From an uncultured Paracoccaceae bacterium (lineage in GTDB: Bacteria > Pseudomonadota > Alphaproteobacteria > Rhodobacterales > Rhodobacteraceae), in contig CALMJS010000011.1 of the NCBI GenBank assembly GCA_937864535.1, forward strand, positions 1 through 57,491: a DNA stretch of 57,491 bases, in the 5' to 3' direction. Both the position numbers and the translations under genes were made by a program. Of this stretch, positions 1 through 8,404 are shown one piece after another (positions within the stretch are counted from its first letter, which is position 1; each line of letters opens with the position of its first letter). The notes beneath the pieces were generated by a model. That model was not told the DNA's origin. It saw only the letters and a list, made by a program, of their open reading frames with translations, and made no database searches.

Positions 1-724
1 CCTTGTAGAAGCCGATGTTGGCATCGCCGTTGATCGTCGAGATCACGCCGACCTTTTTGCCGTCAGCGCCCAGTGCGACAACGTCCGACACAATGGTCGC
101 CCAGTCGGACTGACCGAACGGGGTGTAGTTCACGAAAATATCGGATTCAGCGATACCCTTGGAGGCCAGATAGGCGGCAAGGATGTTGTTCGTGGTGCGC
201 GGATAGACGTAGTCGGTGCCGAGCAGGGCGAATTTTTCCACGCCCAGTTCTTCGAGGAAGTAGTCAACCGCCGGGATTGCCTGCTGGTTCGGGGCAGCAC
301 CGGTGTAGAACACGTTGCGCGACGATTCTTCGCCTTCGTACTGAACCGGGTAGAACATCAGGCCGTTCAGTTCCTCGAGAACCGGCAGAGCCGATTTACG
401 CGACACCGAGGTCCAAGCGCCAAAGATCACATCGACGTTGTCGACGGTCAGCAGCTCGCGAGCCTTTTCCGCAAACAGCGGCCAGTCAGAGGCCGGGTCA
501 ACGACAACCGCCTCGAGCTGACAGCCCAAGAGGCCACCCTTGGCGTTTTGTTGGTCCACCAGCATCAGCATCGTGTCTTTGAGGGTGGTTTCGGAAATTG
601 CCATGGTGCCGGACAGCGAGTGCAGAACGCCGACCTTGATCGGGCAATCAACGGCCATAGCAGACCCTGCACCAGCAATCAGCGCAGCAGTCGAAAGAGC
701 GGGCAGCGAAAATTTTTTGAACAT
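1..724 (-). CDS. urtA: Urea ABC transporter substrate-binding protein UrtA (C-terminus outside window)
   Basis: Periplasmic binding protein of the high-affinity urea transporter UrtABCDE, in the amide/urea-binding (FmdD/AmiC-like) branch of the leucine-binding family. The leftward frame opens with [20 protein letters not shown], a signal peptide with an AMA cleavage site around residue 22, followed by [20 protein letters not shown], the typical start of UrtA. Later blocks such as [33 protein letters not shown] and [14 protein letters not shown] match the family. About 241 residues are present, and the gene runs off the left edge. The ATG at 722-724 has GGGGAC just upstream. The urease operon 10 kb away is the obvious metabolic partner. 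Family assignment is firm; substrate is inferred from family blocks. Confidence 0.93.
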   Translation of the reverse strand, partial: MFKKFSLPALSTAALIAGAGSAMAVDCPIKVGVLHSLSGTMAISETTLKDTMLMLVDQQNAKGGLLGCQLEAVVVDPASDWPLFAEKARELLTVDNVDVIFGAWTSVSRKSALPVLEELNGLMFYPVQYEGEESSRNVFYTGAAPNQQAIPAVDYFLEELGVEKFALLGTDYVYPRTTNNILAAYLASKGIAESDIFVNYTPFGQSDWATIVSDVVALGADGKKVGVISTINGDANIGFYK

Positions 725-1261
725 ATGTGTCCCCTGTTGGCAGGGTTCCGGCAAAGCCATCCTGTGCCCTGCCCTCTGTGCAAGACGCCGGAAATCAGCT
801 ATGACAGCACCGCAGCCGTGTTGCTGTTGTCGCGTCGGGGGAGACATCTGCCAGGATTGCCCCCGCGCGGCGTTTTGATCGGTGTTTCCGACCTGAGGCC
901 AGATTGATGAGTGCCGAAGGTTTGTGCAATTTCCTCGATGAACTATCGGTGAAAAATCAGCGCATTAGCTCATATGTTGGGCGTCTTCGATTATTTAGAC
1001 TATTTTTTAATCGACAAGATAACTGGATGTGCCGAGGAGCCGAGAAGTTGATGAAAACTCTGCTCAAAATTGTATCAGGCATAGACGCCAACCTGCGCGG
1101 ACTGCTAACCTAACGGAACCCAGACTATCATGTTTGGCGTGGGGCCATGCCTGCGATCCGCCGCCTTTCGCATATACAGTTTACCCGAATGGCAGATTGT
1201 GGGGACCTCGGTACACAGTATGATAGGTGCCAGATGCCAAGAGTAACCGGAACATAGCTCA
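725..1261. other. Intergenic region between urtA and hybrid kinase
   Basis: A 537-bp divergent region with no convincing gene. The left half is G+C rich and must hold the leftward urtA promoter. The right half, about 900-1110, is visibly more AT-rich. A possible 68-codon ORF from 907 to 1113 has no ribosome-binding site and resembles nothing I recognise, so I do not call it. No clear sigma-54 or NtrC site was found by eye. Confidence 0.4.
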
Positions 1262-3916
1262 ATGAAGAGGCTGACCCCGTTTTCCAGCCTAGGAGCAGAC
1301 GCGCGCCAACAGATGCGCGAGTCGTTTTTGTTCCGCGACCTTGAGGGTTCGCGCTTCCAGATCCTGAAGACCCGCATCGACAGATATGCTGTCCGGCATA
1401 CGCTGGTGTATTTCCTGTTCACCTTTCTTTGGGCCTTTGCGATATCCTATCGGCCCGGTGGACCCAGCCCGACGGAATTGATCGAGAATCTGTTTCCCAG
1501 CACGGTTCTGTGCACGCTGATTATCGGATTCATGGTTTACCCGACACGGTTGTTGCTGATCCCGGTCATCGGCTTTGCAATCCAGTTCTGGATCCTAGCA
1601 TGGTTGCCTTGGGTGGCGCCTTATGTGCCGCAAACCACGCATGATATCGACTCGCTTTACGGGCTCACCTTTGGTCTGAACCTCTTGGCAGCCCTGCCTC
1701 TGGTCATGTTTGCGCGGTTGCTGCACAACCGGTTCAACGGCAAGATACCCGCCTATACGCTCGACCTTGCCATTTCGATCCTGCTGGGTCTGGGGATTAC
1801 CGCGCTGTTGATGATCATCGTTCAGGTGACGTTTCCGCGCCTGTCAGAGGTCTTGCCCGCGCCTGTCATGGAAGAATTCGTGACGCCGGAAACCCTGACC
1901 TCGACATTATTGCGCTGCGGATATGCGGGCGTTGTCGTCCTCGGGTTCATGATCGGCACTCTCCAGTTTCCGAACCCTCGCCACGTACTGCGCGCCTTGC
2001 CGTTTGCCCTGCTGTTCCCGCTGCTCGGAGTGTTCGTGCAACTCGGGCTCACGCTCGATCCGCTACTGGACGTCGTGGTGCTGTGCACGCTGCTGACGCT
2101 GACACTACCTGTCCGCCTGATCGTACCCGCGCTGTCGACCGGTATGCCGATCTACATCGCGATGACGGGCGTGATCGTTTCGACTCCGACGGCCTCGACC
2201 CCGGCCGAATGGGTCCTGACCATCTACGGGCTGATCGCGCTGGCGATGGTGATCCTCATCCTTGGTCTGCGCAGCCTCAGCCAGCACATGCAGGACCAGC
2301 AGAACAAGTCGATCCGGCGCCTGAATACCGTCAGAAACTATGCCGGCGTCGGGATTTTCGCGGTCGACGTCGACTCCCGCCTTGTCACCATCGACTCGGT
2401 GACCCAGCGCATGCTGGGCGCCCCGGCCAAGTTCGACCTCTCCTCGATGATGCGGCGGTTCGATCTGGCCGAACAGCAGGAATTGCGCCGCCTGATGTTC
2501 GAACGTCCCGGCGAGACAACCTCCATGCTGGTGCGGCTTCGGGATGTGCCGGGCATCAGCCTGCCCCGGGTCATCCGCCTGTTCCTGTGGTTTGAAAAAT
2601 CCGTGGACGGCTCGCCTATCGTCTATGGGCTTGTCGTCGATGTGACCGGTGAACACCTGCAGGAACGTGCCCTCAAGGAAACGCTGGCCGAACTTTCGAT
2701 GCGGCAGGACCAGCAGAAACAGATGTTCTCGATCATCAGCCACGAACTCCGGACACCGGCCTCGGTGATCTCGATGCTGGTGGACGATCTGGACGAACCC
2801 GAGGTCGACATGTCCCGCGTCCGCAACCGTCTGCGCGAGGCGACAGACCAATTGCTCGGCGTGCTGTCGGACATGCGGCAGGCCGTGAACCCGGAAAAGA
2901 ACCTACCCGTCAATCTGGTACCCCTGGTCCCCGGCGATCTGGCCGAATCCATCCGCAATACCTTTGAGATGCAGGCCCGCGCCAGCGGCATCATGTTGCG
3001 CTTGCGCCTCGGAGACGGCGCGAACGAGGCCTGCATGGGCGACGCCGTCCGGATCAAGCAGATCCTCGGCAACCTGATCCGCAACGCCATCATCCATTCC
3101 CGCTGCACCACGATCACCATCAGCTATCGCAGCGTTCCCAGTCTGCGCGGCGAAGAGAGACTTGGCGTCTGGTCGATTACCGACGACGGCGTCGGCATCC
3201 GCCCGGAAGAGGTCGAACGCCTGTTCCAACCCTTCCAGCGGGGCGGGGCCGACGTCCGGAACCGGGCCGATGGCTCTGGCCTGGGCCTGTACATCGTAAA
3301 GACAGCGGCGCAACTGCTCGGCGGGTCTGTGGACTATTTTGCCGCCCCCGAGGGCGGTGCCGGCTATCACATCCGCCTGCCGGAACCCTTGGCGCTGAAC
3401 GAACGACTGACAGCCGCCGACGACACCCCCTCGGTCGAGGTCGACTTCGGCAAACTCCATGTGCTCTTGGCAGAGGATAACGCCCTCGTCGCCGAAGTCA
3501 CCAGCGCCCGCCTGCGCAAATTCATGGGCCGCGTGACCGTGGTAGGCTCCGGCGTCAAGGCGCTCGACATGATTGATCGAACCCCGCCCGATGTCGTGAT
3601 CACCGACCTCTTCATGCCGGAAATGTCAGGCGATGAACTGACCCGAATCCTGCGCAACAAAGGCTTTGCCCGACCGATCATCGGCCTGACGGCGGCCGTG
3701 GTGGGCGACGACATGCGCCAGTTCGAACAGGCAGGTGCCTCTTGCGTGATGACCAAACCCCTCGACGACGCCGCATTGATGCGCTTCCTGCGCGACAATG
3801 CTGCCGCCCTGACCGCCTCCGCCACTAACAACGGCAAGATCACACAAGAGGATGTCACCCCGGATGATGCCGCCTCGGGGCTCGATCTGCTCGACCCGCG
3901 GGATCTGGGGCATTAA
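1262..3916 (+). CDS. Membrane-bound hybrid sensor histidine kinase
   Basis: An 884-aa protein. Residues about 45-345 hold a hydrophobic module of roughly 8-10 membrane segments. A PAS-like segment follows at about 355-470, then a dimerisation/phosphoacceptor domain with ISHELRTPASV (His494). The ATPase domain has N box NLIRNAIIHS, G1 DDGVGIRPEE and G2 GSGLGLYIVK. A C-terminal receiver from about 734 begins LHVLLAEDN and has the acceptor Asp782 in VITDLFMPEMSG and the conserved Lys in MTKPL. It should autophosphorylate on His and pass phosphate to its own receiver, then presumably to an HPt protein encoded elsewhere. No partner regulator is adjacent. The sensory membrane module is not one I can name, so the signal is unknown. 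The TfoX-like gene follows after 9 nt. Confidence 0.9.
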   Translation: MKRLTPFSSLGADARQQMRESFLFRDLEGSRFQILKTRIDRYAVRHTLVYFLFTFLWAFAISYRPGGPSPTELIENLFPSTVLCTLIIGFMVYPTRLLLIPVIGFAIQFWILAWLPWVAPYVPQTTHDIDSLYGLTFGLNLLAALPLVMFARLLHNRFNGKIPAYTLDLAISILLGLGITALLMIIVQVTFPRLSEVLPAPVMEEFVTPETLTSTLLRCGYAGVVVLGFMIGTLQFPNPRHVLRALPFALLFPLLGVFVQLGLTLDPLLDVVVLCTLLTLTLPVRLIVPALSTGMPIYIAMTGVIVSTPTASTPAEWVLTIYGLIALAMVILILGLRSLSQHMQDQQNKSIRRLNTVRNYAGVGIFAVDVDSRLVTIDSVTQRMLGAPAKFDLSSMMRRFDLAEQQELRRLMFERPGETTSMLVRLRDVPGISLPRVIRLFLWFEKSVDGSPIVYGLVVDVTGEHLQERALKETLAELSMRQDQQKQMFSIISHELRTPASVISMLVDDLDEPEVDMSRVRNRLREATDQLLGVLSDMRQAVNPEKNLPVNLVPLVPGDLAESIRNTFEMQARASGIMLRLRLGDGANEACMGDAVRIKQILGNLIRNAIIHSRCTTITISYRSVPSLRGEERLGVWSITDDGVGIRPEEVERLFQPFQRGGADVRNRADGSGLGLYIVKTAAQLLGGSVDYFAAPEGGAGYHIRLPEPLALNERLTAADDTPSVEVDFGKLHVLLAEDNALVAEVTSARLRKFMGRVTVVGSGVKALDMIDRTPPDVVITDLFMPEMSGDELTRILRNKGFARPIIGLTAAVVGDDMRQFEQAGASCVMTKPLDDAALMRFLRDNAAALTASATNNGKITQEDVTPDDAASGLDLLDPRDLGH

Positions 3917-3925
3917 ACTCGCCGT

Positions 3926-4258
3926 ATGAGCGATGCGATTACCTCGATTCTCGGGCTAGGCCCCGCAACGGAACTGGACCTGCACCGCGCAGGGATCATG
4001 GATGCGCCGTCCTTGCGCAAGATGGGCGCGGACGCGGCCTACGAACGGCTGCTCGCCTCTGGCAAACACCCGCATTTCATCGGCTACTACGCACTGCATA
4101 TGGCGCTTCAGGGTCGGCCCTGGAACGACTGCAAAGGCGCCGAAAAGGACGCCTTGCGCAAACGGTTCGATGACCTCTGCCGCAACCGGACCGCCACAGA
4201 AGGGCTCTCGCCCGACCTTGCCAAATTCATGAACGAGATCGGACTTATCGCGACCTGA
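3926..4258 (+). CDS. TfoX C-terminal-domain protein
   Basis: A 110-aa protein made of a single TfoX/Sxy C-terminal domain. SILGLGPATELDLHRAGI is the usual helix-hairpin opening, and YYALHMALQGRPWNDCKG with ALRKRFDDL completes the fold. The N-terminal TfoX domain found in full-length competence activators is absent. Such stand-alone domains are common in alphaproteobacteria and have no proven role in competence. The ATG at 3926 lies 9 nt after the kinase stop, so the two genes are probably cotranscribed. The last 20 or so residues are family-typical filler. Domain call is good; function unknown. Confidence 0.85.
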   Translation: MSDAITSILGLGPATELDLHRAGIMDAPSLRKMGADAAYERLLASGKHPHFIGYYALHMALQGRPWNDCKGAEKDALRKRFDDLCRNRTATEGLSPDLAKFMNEIGLIAT

Positions 4259-4317
4259 TTGGAACTTTCGCCGATTGCACCCGTTGGTCAGTCACATCCA
4301 ACAGAAAGGTCGCAGCT

Positions 4318-4476
4318 TTGGACATCTTGCGCGTTATTATCGCCATCTTCATCCCGCCGCTCGGGGTTTTCCTGCAGGTTGGTCTGGGCAAACACTTCTG
4401 GACCAACCTGATCCTGACCTTCCTCGGGTACATCCCCGGAATTGTGCACGCCCTGTGGGTGATCCTGCGGGACTAA
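4318..4476 (+). CDS. Pmp3/YqaE-family small membrane protein
   Basis: A 52-codon gene starting with TTG. The product reads LDILRVIIAIFIPPLGVFLQ, then VGLGKHFWTNLILTFLGYIP and GIVHALWVILRD, which is the complete Pmp3/YqaE (UPF0057) pattern: two membrane segments around an IPPLGVF turn and a GIxHALW end. Family members affect membrane potential and salt or stress tolerance in yeast and plants, and the bacterial role is mostly undefined. AGAAAGG lies 10-15 nt upstream of the TTG, which supports this start. No in-frame ATG precedes it. The 59-nt gap after the TfoX gene leaves open whether it shares that transcript. Confidence 0.85.
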   Translation: MDILRVIIAIFIPPLGVFLQVGLGKHFWTNLILTFLGYIPGIVHALWVILRD

Positions 4477-4490
4477 ACCCCGCTTTTCAG

Positions 4491-4542
4491 CTTTCCCCAA
4501 ATACCTCGGGGGAGGCCCGTCAGGGCCGGGGGCAGAGCCCCC
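4491..4542. repeat. Interspersed intergenic repeat, copy 1
   Basis: Contains CCCCAAATACCTCGGGGG, a GGCCCGTCAGGGCC hairpin and the palindrome GGGGGCAGAGCCCCC. Related copies occur at 7024-7162, 11011-11056 and 38451-38482, always right after a stop codon. It behaves like a REP-type 3'-end element. Confidence 0.8.
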
Positions 4543-4549
4543 AAAAGCA

Positions 4550-4577
4550 AAAGGCCCGCGCAACGCGCGGGCCTTTC
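4550..4577 (-). terminator. Terminator of ndk
   Basis: An 11-bp perfect stem, AAAGGCCCGCG pairing with CGCGGGCCTTT around a 5-nt loop. On the minus strand it is followed by a T-rich run (TTTTGCTTTT). It lies 23 nt past the ndk stop. Confidence 0.85.
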
Positions 4578-4599
4578 AAAACGTCGGATGAACTGGCGA

Positions 4600-5022
4600 T
4601 TAGCCAACCAGTTCCAGACCCGAGAAGAAGAACGCGATTTCCTGCGCAGCGGCTTCCGGCGAATCCGAACCGTGCACCGAGTTTTCACCAACCGACTTGG
4701 CGAATTCGGCGCGCACGGTGCCGGGGGCAGCGTCTGCCGGGTTGGTCGCGCCCATCACTTCGCGGTTCTTCAGGATGGCGCCTTCGCCTTCCAGAACCTG
4801 CACAACGACCGGAGCCGATGCCATGAATTCACACAGCTCGCCATAGAACGGGCGGGCAGCGTGCACTTCATAGAACTTGCCAGCCTGAGCCGGGGACAGC
4901 TGGATGCGCTTGGAGGCGACAACGCGCAGACCAGCGTCTTCGAACTTGGCAACGATCTTGCCGGTCAGGTTGCGTTCGGTTGCGTCGGGTTTGATGATCG
5001 ACAGGGTGCGTTCGATAGCCAT
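4600..5022 (-). CDS. ndk: Nucleoside diphosphate kinase
   Basis: A 140-aa cytoplasmic enzyme that transfers the gamma-phosphate of ATP to NDPs through a phosphohistidine. It begins [18 protein letters not shown], with the conserved KPDA loop. The catalytic His117 lies in the NSVHGSD signature, and Arg/Tyr nucleotide contacts occur in RPFYGEL. Length matches the short bacterial form. The ATG at 5020-5022 is chosen because homologues start at MAIERT; the frame stays open a further 11 codons upstream without support. It stands alone, divergent from the ABC-F gene, with its own terminator. Confidence 0.98.
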   Translation of the reverse strand: MAIERTLSIIKPDATERNLTGKIVAKFEDAGLRVVASKRIQLSPAQAGKFYEVHAARPFYGELCEFMASAPVVVQVLEGEGAILKNREVMGATNPADAAPGTVRAEFAKSVGENSVHGSDSPEAAAQEIAFFFSGLELVG

Positions 5023-5148
5023 TGTCTTTAGCCTTTGTTGCAGCGGGGCCAACATGGCCCGGTTACGAATTGCGGCTCCCGTACCATGCCCGCCCTCCCA
5101 AGAAAAGCCGTGATTGACCGCGACCGCGCCTTAGGGCAATCAGCAGCC

Positions 5149-7023
5149 ATGCTCCGGATTGATGATATTTCCTATTCGATAGATGGGCGGGTCCTGATCG
5201 ACCACGCCTCGGCGGTCATCCCCACTGGCCACAAGGTCGGCCTCGTTGGACGGAACGGGACCGGGAAAACCACGCTTTTCAAACTGATACGGGGTGATCT
5301 GCATCTCGACACCGGGGAAATCAGCCTCCCGCGCGGCTGGAAAATCGGCGGCGTCAGCCAAGAGGTCCCCGGCAACGAGGTCTCTCTGCTCGATACGGTT
5401 CTCAAGGCCGACACCGAACGCGCGGCGCTCTTGGCAGAATCAAACTCCGCAACCGACGCGGCGCGGATCGCCGAAATCCAGACCCGCCTTGCCGATATCG
5501 ACGCCTGGAGCGCCGAGGCCCGCGCCTCCTCGATCCTCAAGGGGCTTGGCTTTACCGACGAAGAACAACGCATGCCCTGCTCTGCCTTTTCGGGCGGGTG
5601 GCGGATGCGCGTAGCGCTCGCGGCGGTGTTGTTTTCGGAACCGGACCTGCTCCTCCTCGACGAACCGACGAACTACCTCGATCTCGAGGGCGCGCTCTGG
5701 CTGGAAAACTATCTGACCAAATACCCCCATACGGTCATCATCGTCAGCCACGACCGCGAATTGCTGAACCGCTCCGTCGGCGCGATCCTGCACCTCGAAA
5801 ACCAGAAACTGACGTTCTACACCGGCCCCTACGACAGCTTTGCCCGCCAGCGCGCGGAACAACGCGCGGTCCTGATGCAGGCGGCGAAAAAACAGGACGC
5901 CCGCCGCGCGCACCTGCAATCCTTTGTCGATCGGTTCAAGGCCAAGGCGACCAAGGCCAAACAGGCGCAATCCCGCGTCAAAATGCTGGAAAAAATGGAA
6001 ACCATCCGCGTGCCAGAGGATGCCGCGCGGACTGTGTTTACATTTCCCTCGCCCGAGGACCTCTCGCCCCCGATCATCAGGATCGACGGCGGCGCCGTCG
6101 GTTACGATGGCAAACCGATCCTGCGGCACCTCAATCTGCGCATCGACCAGGACGACCGCATCGCGCTGCTCGGCCGCAACGGCGAAGGCAAATCGACCCT
6201 CTCGAAACTGTTGTCGGACCGCCTGCCCTTGATGGAGGGCGAGAAAACCGCCTCGTCCAAACTACGCATCGGCTTTTTCGCCCAGCATCAGGTCGACGAA
6301 CTGCGCGTCGAAGAAACCCCGCTGCAACACCTGATGCGCGAACGTCCCGAAGAGCATCAATCCAGACTGCGGGCGCGCCTCGCGGGCTTTGGCCTGATGG
6401 CCGCTCAGGTCGAAACCGAGGTCGGTCGCCTCTCCGGCGGCCAGAAGGCACGCCTGTCGCTGCTGCTCGCAACGCTGGACGCACCGCATCTGCTTATCCT
6501 CGACGAACCGACCAACCACCTCGACATCGAGAGCCGCGAAGCCTTGGTCGAGGCGCTCACGGCCTACACCGGTGCCGTCTTCCTCGTCAGCCACGATATG
6601 CACCTCCTGAGCATGGCCGCAGATCGGCTCTGGCTGGTGAAAGAGGGGCGCGTCACCCCCTATGACGACGATCTCGACGCCTATCGCAAAATGCTGCTCA
6701 CCGTCGAAAAACCGGCCGACAAGCCAACCGACAAACCTGACTTGGCGATCCTCGCCCCAAAGCCGCAAAAAGCCGATCGCAACACCATCCTCGCCCTCCG
6801 CGCCGAGGTCCGCAAATGCGAAGAGCGCATCGAGAAAATCAACGAAATACGCGACCGCGTCGCCAGCGAACTGGCCGACCCGAGCCTCTACGAAGACAAA
6901 AACCTGTCGAAACTGGAAAAGCTAAACCGCAAGTGGGCCGAAGCCGTCGAAGCCACCGACCGCGCCGAGGCCCTCTGGATGGACGCGCTCGAGAAACTGG
7001 AACTCGCTGAAAACGGAGCCTAG
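5149..7023 (+). CDS. ABC-F family ATPase (Uup/YheS-like)
   Basis: A 624-aa soluble protein with two ATP-binding cassettes and no membrane domain, the ABC-F architecture of ribosome-associated translation factors. The first cassette has Walker A GRNGTGKTT, signature FSGGWRMRVAL and Walker B LLLLDEPTNYLD. The linker (about residues 240-310) is basic and Ala-rich, like the P-site-tRNA interaction motif. The second cassette has GRNGEGKST, LSGGQKARLSL and LLILDEPTNHLD. The C-terminal 80 residues form a charged coiled coil (LRAEVRKCEERIEKINEIRD) as in Uup and YheS. The start at MLRIDDISYS is chosen because homologues begin there; an upstream in-frame GTG/TTG region encodes no recognisable sequence. 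It is probably involved in ribosome rescue or assembly, but the exact subfamily is uncertain. Confidence 0.92.
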   Translation: MLRIDDISYSIDGRVLIDHASAVIPTGHKVGLVGRNGTGKTTLFKLIRGDLHLDTGEISLPRGWKIGGVSQEVPGNEVSLLDTVLKADTERAALLAESNSATDAARIAEIQTRLADIDAWSAEARASSILKGLGFTDEEQRMPCSAFSGGWRMRVALAAVLFSEPDLLLLDEPTNYLDLEGALWLENYLTKYPHTVIIVSHDRELLNRSVGAILHLENQKLTFYTGPYDSFARQRAEQRAVLMQAAKKQDARRAHLQSFVDRFKAKATKAKQAQSRVKMLEKMETIRVPEDAARTVFTFPSPEDLSPPIIRIDGGAVGYDGKPILRHLNLRIDQDDRIALLGRNGEGKSTLSKLLSDRLPLMEGEKTASSKLRIGFFAQHQVDELRVEETPLQHLMRERPEEHQSRLRARLAGFGLMAAQVETEVGRLSGGQKARLSLLLATLDAPHLLILDEPTNHLDIESREALVEALTAYTGAVFLVSHDMHLLSMAADRLWLVKEGRVTPYDDDLDAYRKMLLTVEKPADKPTDKPDLAILAPKPQKADRNTILALRAEVRKCEERIEKINEIRDRVASELADPSLYEDKNLSKLEKLNRKWAEAVEATDRAEALWMDALEKLELAENGA

Positions 7024-7162
7024 CAGGGGGCTCTGCCCCCTCTGCCTTCGGCATTCACCCCCGGGATATTTAAAGCACAAAGGGACTATGCCGCCGCGGG
7101 CTGCTGCCTTTGTGCTCCAAATATCCCGGGGGAGGCCCGCAAGGGCCGGGGGCAGAGCCCCC
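7024..7162. repeat. Long inverted intergenic repeat, copy 2
   Basis: Two arms of about 60 nt face each other. AGCACAAAGG at 7074-7083 pairs with CCTTTGTGCT at 7107-7116, CCCCCGGGATATTT pairs with AAATATCCCGGGGG, and a GGGGGC(T/A)CTGCCCCC-type palindrome sits at each outer end. It looks like two copies of the interspersed repeat inserted head to head. It lies between the stops of convergent genes and could fold into one very long hairpin. Confidence 0.85.
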
Positions 7163-7166
7163 AAAA

Positions 7167-7197
7167 TAAAAACGGGCCCCGCAGGAGCCCGTTCTTT
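7167..7197 (-). terminator. Terminator of the cyclophilin pair (possibly bidirectional)
   Basis: Stem AACGGGC (7171-7177) with GCCCGTT (7186-7192). A TTTT tract follows on the plus strand and TTTTATTTTGG on the minus strand, so it could end both converging transcripts. Confidence 0.75.
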
Positions 7198-7214
7198 TGA
7201 ACACAGATGACACG

Positions 7215-7763
7215 TTACTGGGTCACAACGACAGTCGTCATCATGTCGGGTTGCCCGACGACGGCACCATTTGCCCCCTCGCCACGCTTGATCTGGTCGA
7301 CGATCTCCATGCCGGATGTGACCTGCCCCACAACGGTGTAATCTCCGTTCAGGAAATAACCCGGCTGGAACATGATAAAGAACTGGCTGTTGGCGGAGTT
7401 CGGATCGGCGGCACGCGCCATTCCGACTACGCCCCGCTCGAACGGCAGGTCAGAGAACTCGGCCGGCAGGTCGGGCAGAGAGGATCCCCCCATGCCCGCC
7501 ATCGACATGTCTTGGCCCATGCGGCCAAACTCGACGTCGCCGGTCTGTGCCATAAAGCCTTCGATCACGCGGTGAAACACCACGCCGTTATAGGCCCCTT
7601 GCGAGGCCAAGGCGGTGATCCGCTCGACATGCTGGGGCGCAACGTCTTCGAACAGGTCGATATGAATGGTCCCGTTCGCCTGACCCGATACCGTCACATC
7701 CAGCCCGGTCGACAAGGCAGGGCCAGCAACGAGGGTCAGCAGGACGGCAGCAAGGTTACGCAT
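7215..7763 (-). CDS. Periplasmic peptidyl-prolyl cis-trans isomerase (cyclophilin)
   Basis: A 182-aa cyclophilin-type prolyl isomerase. The N-terminus MRNLAAVLLTLVAGPALST is a signal peptide, so it acts in the periplasm on folding envelope proteins. The core shows VFHRVIEGFMAQTGD (with the catalytic Arg of the FHR motif), ANSQFFIMF and TVVGQVTSGMEIVD, all standard for the family. The FxxAxGLD cyclosporin-binding Trp region is short, as in bacterial PpiA/B. Its ATG overlaps the stop of the upstream cyclophilin gene by 8 nt, so the pair is translated together. Confidence 0.93.
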   Translation of the reverse strand: MRNLAAVLLTLVAGPALSTGLDVTVSGQANGTIHIDLFEDVAPQHVERITALASQGAYNGVVFHRVIEGFMAQTGDVEFGRMGQDMSMAGMGGSSLPDLPAEFSDLPFERGVVGMARAADPNSANSQFFIMFQPGYFLNGDYTVVGQVTSGMEIVDQIKRGEGANGAVVGQPDMMTTVVVTQ

Positions 7764-8265
7764 CGGCAGCCACTTTCACGCTGATCATTTTGTCCGGGTT
7801 CGCGGGCGGTTCGCCGCGCACGATTTTGTCCACGAATTCCATCCCCGACAGGACGCGGCCATAGACGGTGTATTGGCCATTCAGGAAATGGTTGTCCTTG
7901 AAGTTGATGAAGAACTGGCTGTTGGCCGAGTTCGGGTTCATCGACCGTGCCGCGCCCAGCGTTCCGCGGTCATGCGGCAGGCGCGAAAATTCTGCGGGCA
8001 GGTCCGGCAGATCAGAGCCGCCAGTGCCAGCGCGGCGGATGCTGAAGCTGTCAGAATCGGCGTTGCCATGCTCGACGTCACCGGTCTGCGCCATGAAACC
8101 GTCGATCACGCGATGGAAAACCACGCCATCGTATTTGCCGGCGCGGGCCAGTTCTTTCATCCGTTCGGTGTGCTTGGGGGCGACGTCCGCCAGCAGCTCG
8201 ATGACGACCGCACCATCCTTGAGTTCGATGATGACAGTGTTTTCGGGATCCTTGATCTCGGCCAC
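7756..8265 (-). CDS. Cytoplasmic peptidyl-prolyl cis-trans isomerase (cyclophilin)
   Basis: A 169-aa cyclophilin with no signal peptide, beginning MAEIKDPENTVIIELKDG. It has the catalytic block VFHRVIDGFMAQTGD, the substrate-binding ANSQFFINF and the closing TVYGRVLSGMEFVD. It is the cytoplasmic partner of the exported paralogue immediately downstream, and the two probably arose by tandem duplication with gain of a signal peptide. GAGGGCC upstream of the ATG serves as ribosome-binding site. It diverges from pgk across a 139-bp gap. Confidence 0.94.
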   Translation of the reverse strand: MAEIKDPENTVIIELKDGAVVIELLADVAPKHTERMKELARAGKYDGVVFHRVIDGFMAQTGDVEHGNADSDSFSIRRAGTGGSDLPDLPAEFSRLPHDRGTLGAARSMNPNSANSQFFINFKDNHFLNGQYTVYGRVLSGMEFVDKIVRGEPPANPDKMISVKVAADA

Positions 8266-8404
8266 GGGGCCCTCCTATCTTCGTTGTTTGCAGCTGACAT
8301 AAGCCTGTTACCCTCGCTTGCCAAGTGATGAGCCTTGACGCGGGTCAGATTAGCGATAACCAGAGGCTGCTATCGCATATCACGGCGAATTAACGGAGGC
8401 GAAG

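Noticed and set aside
907-1113. Possible 68-codon ORF upstream of the hybrid kinase
   Set aside because: No ribosome-binding site, AT-rich, and no recognisable pattern. Probably intergenic.
8335-8360. TTGACG...GATAAC as promoter of pgk
   Set aside because: Spacing between the boxes is only 14 nt, too short for a sigma-70 promoter.
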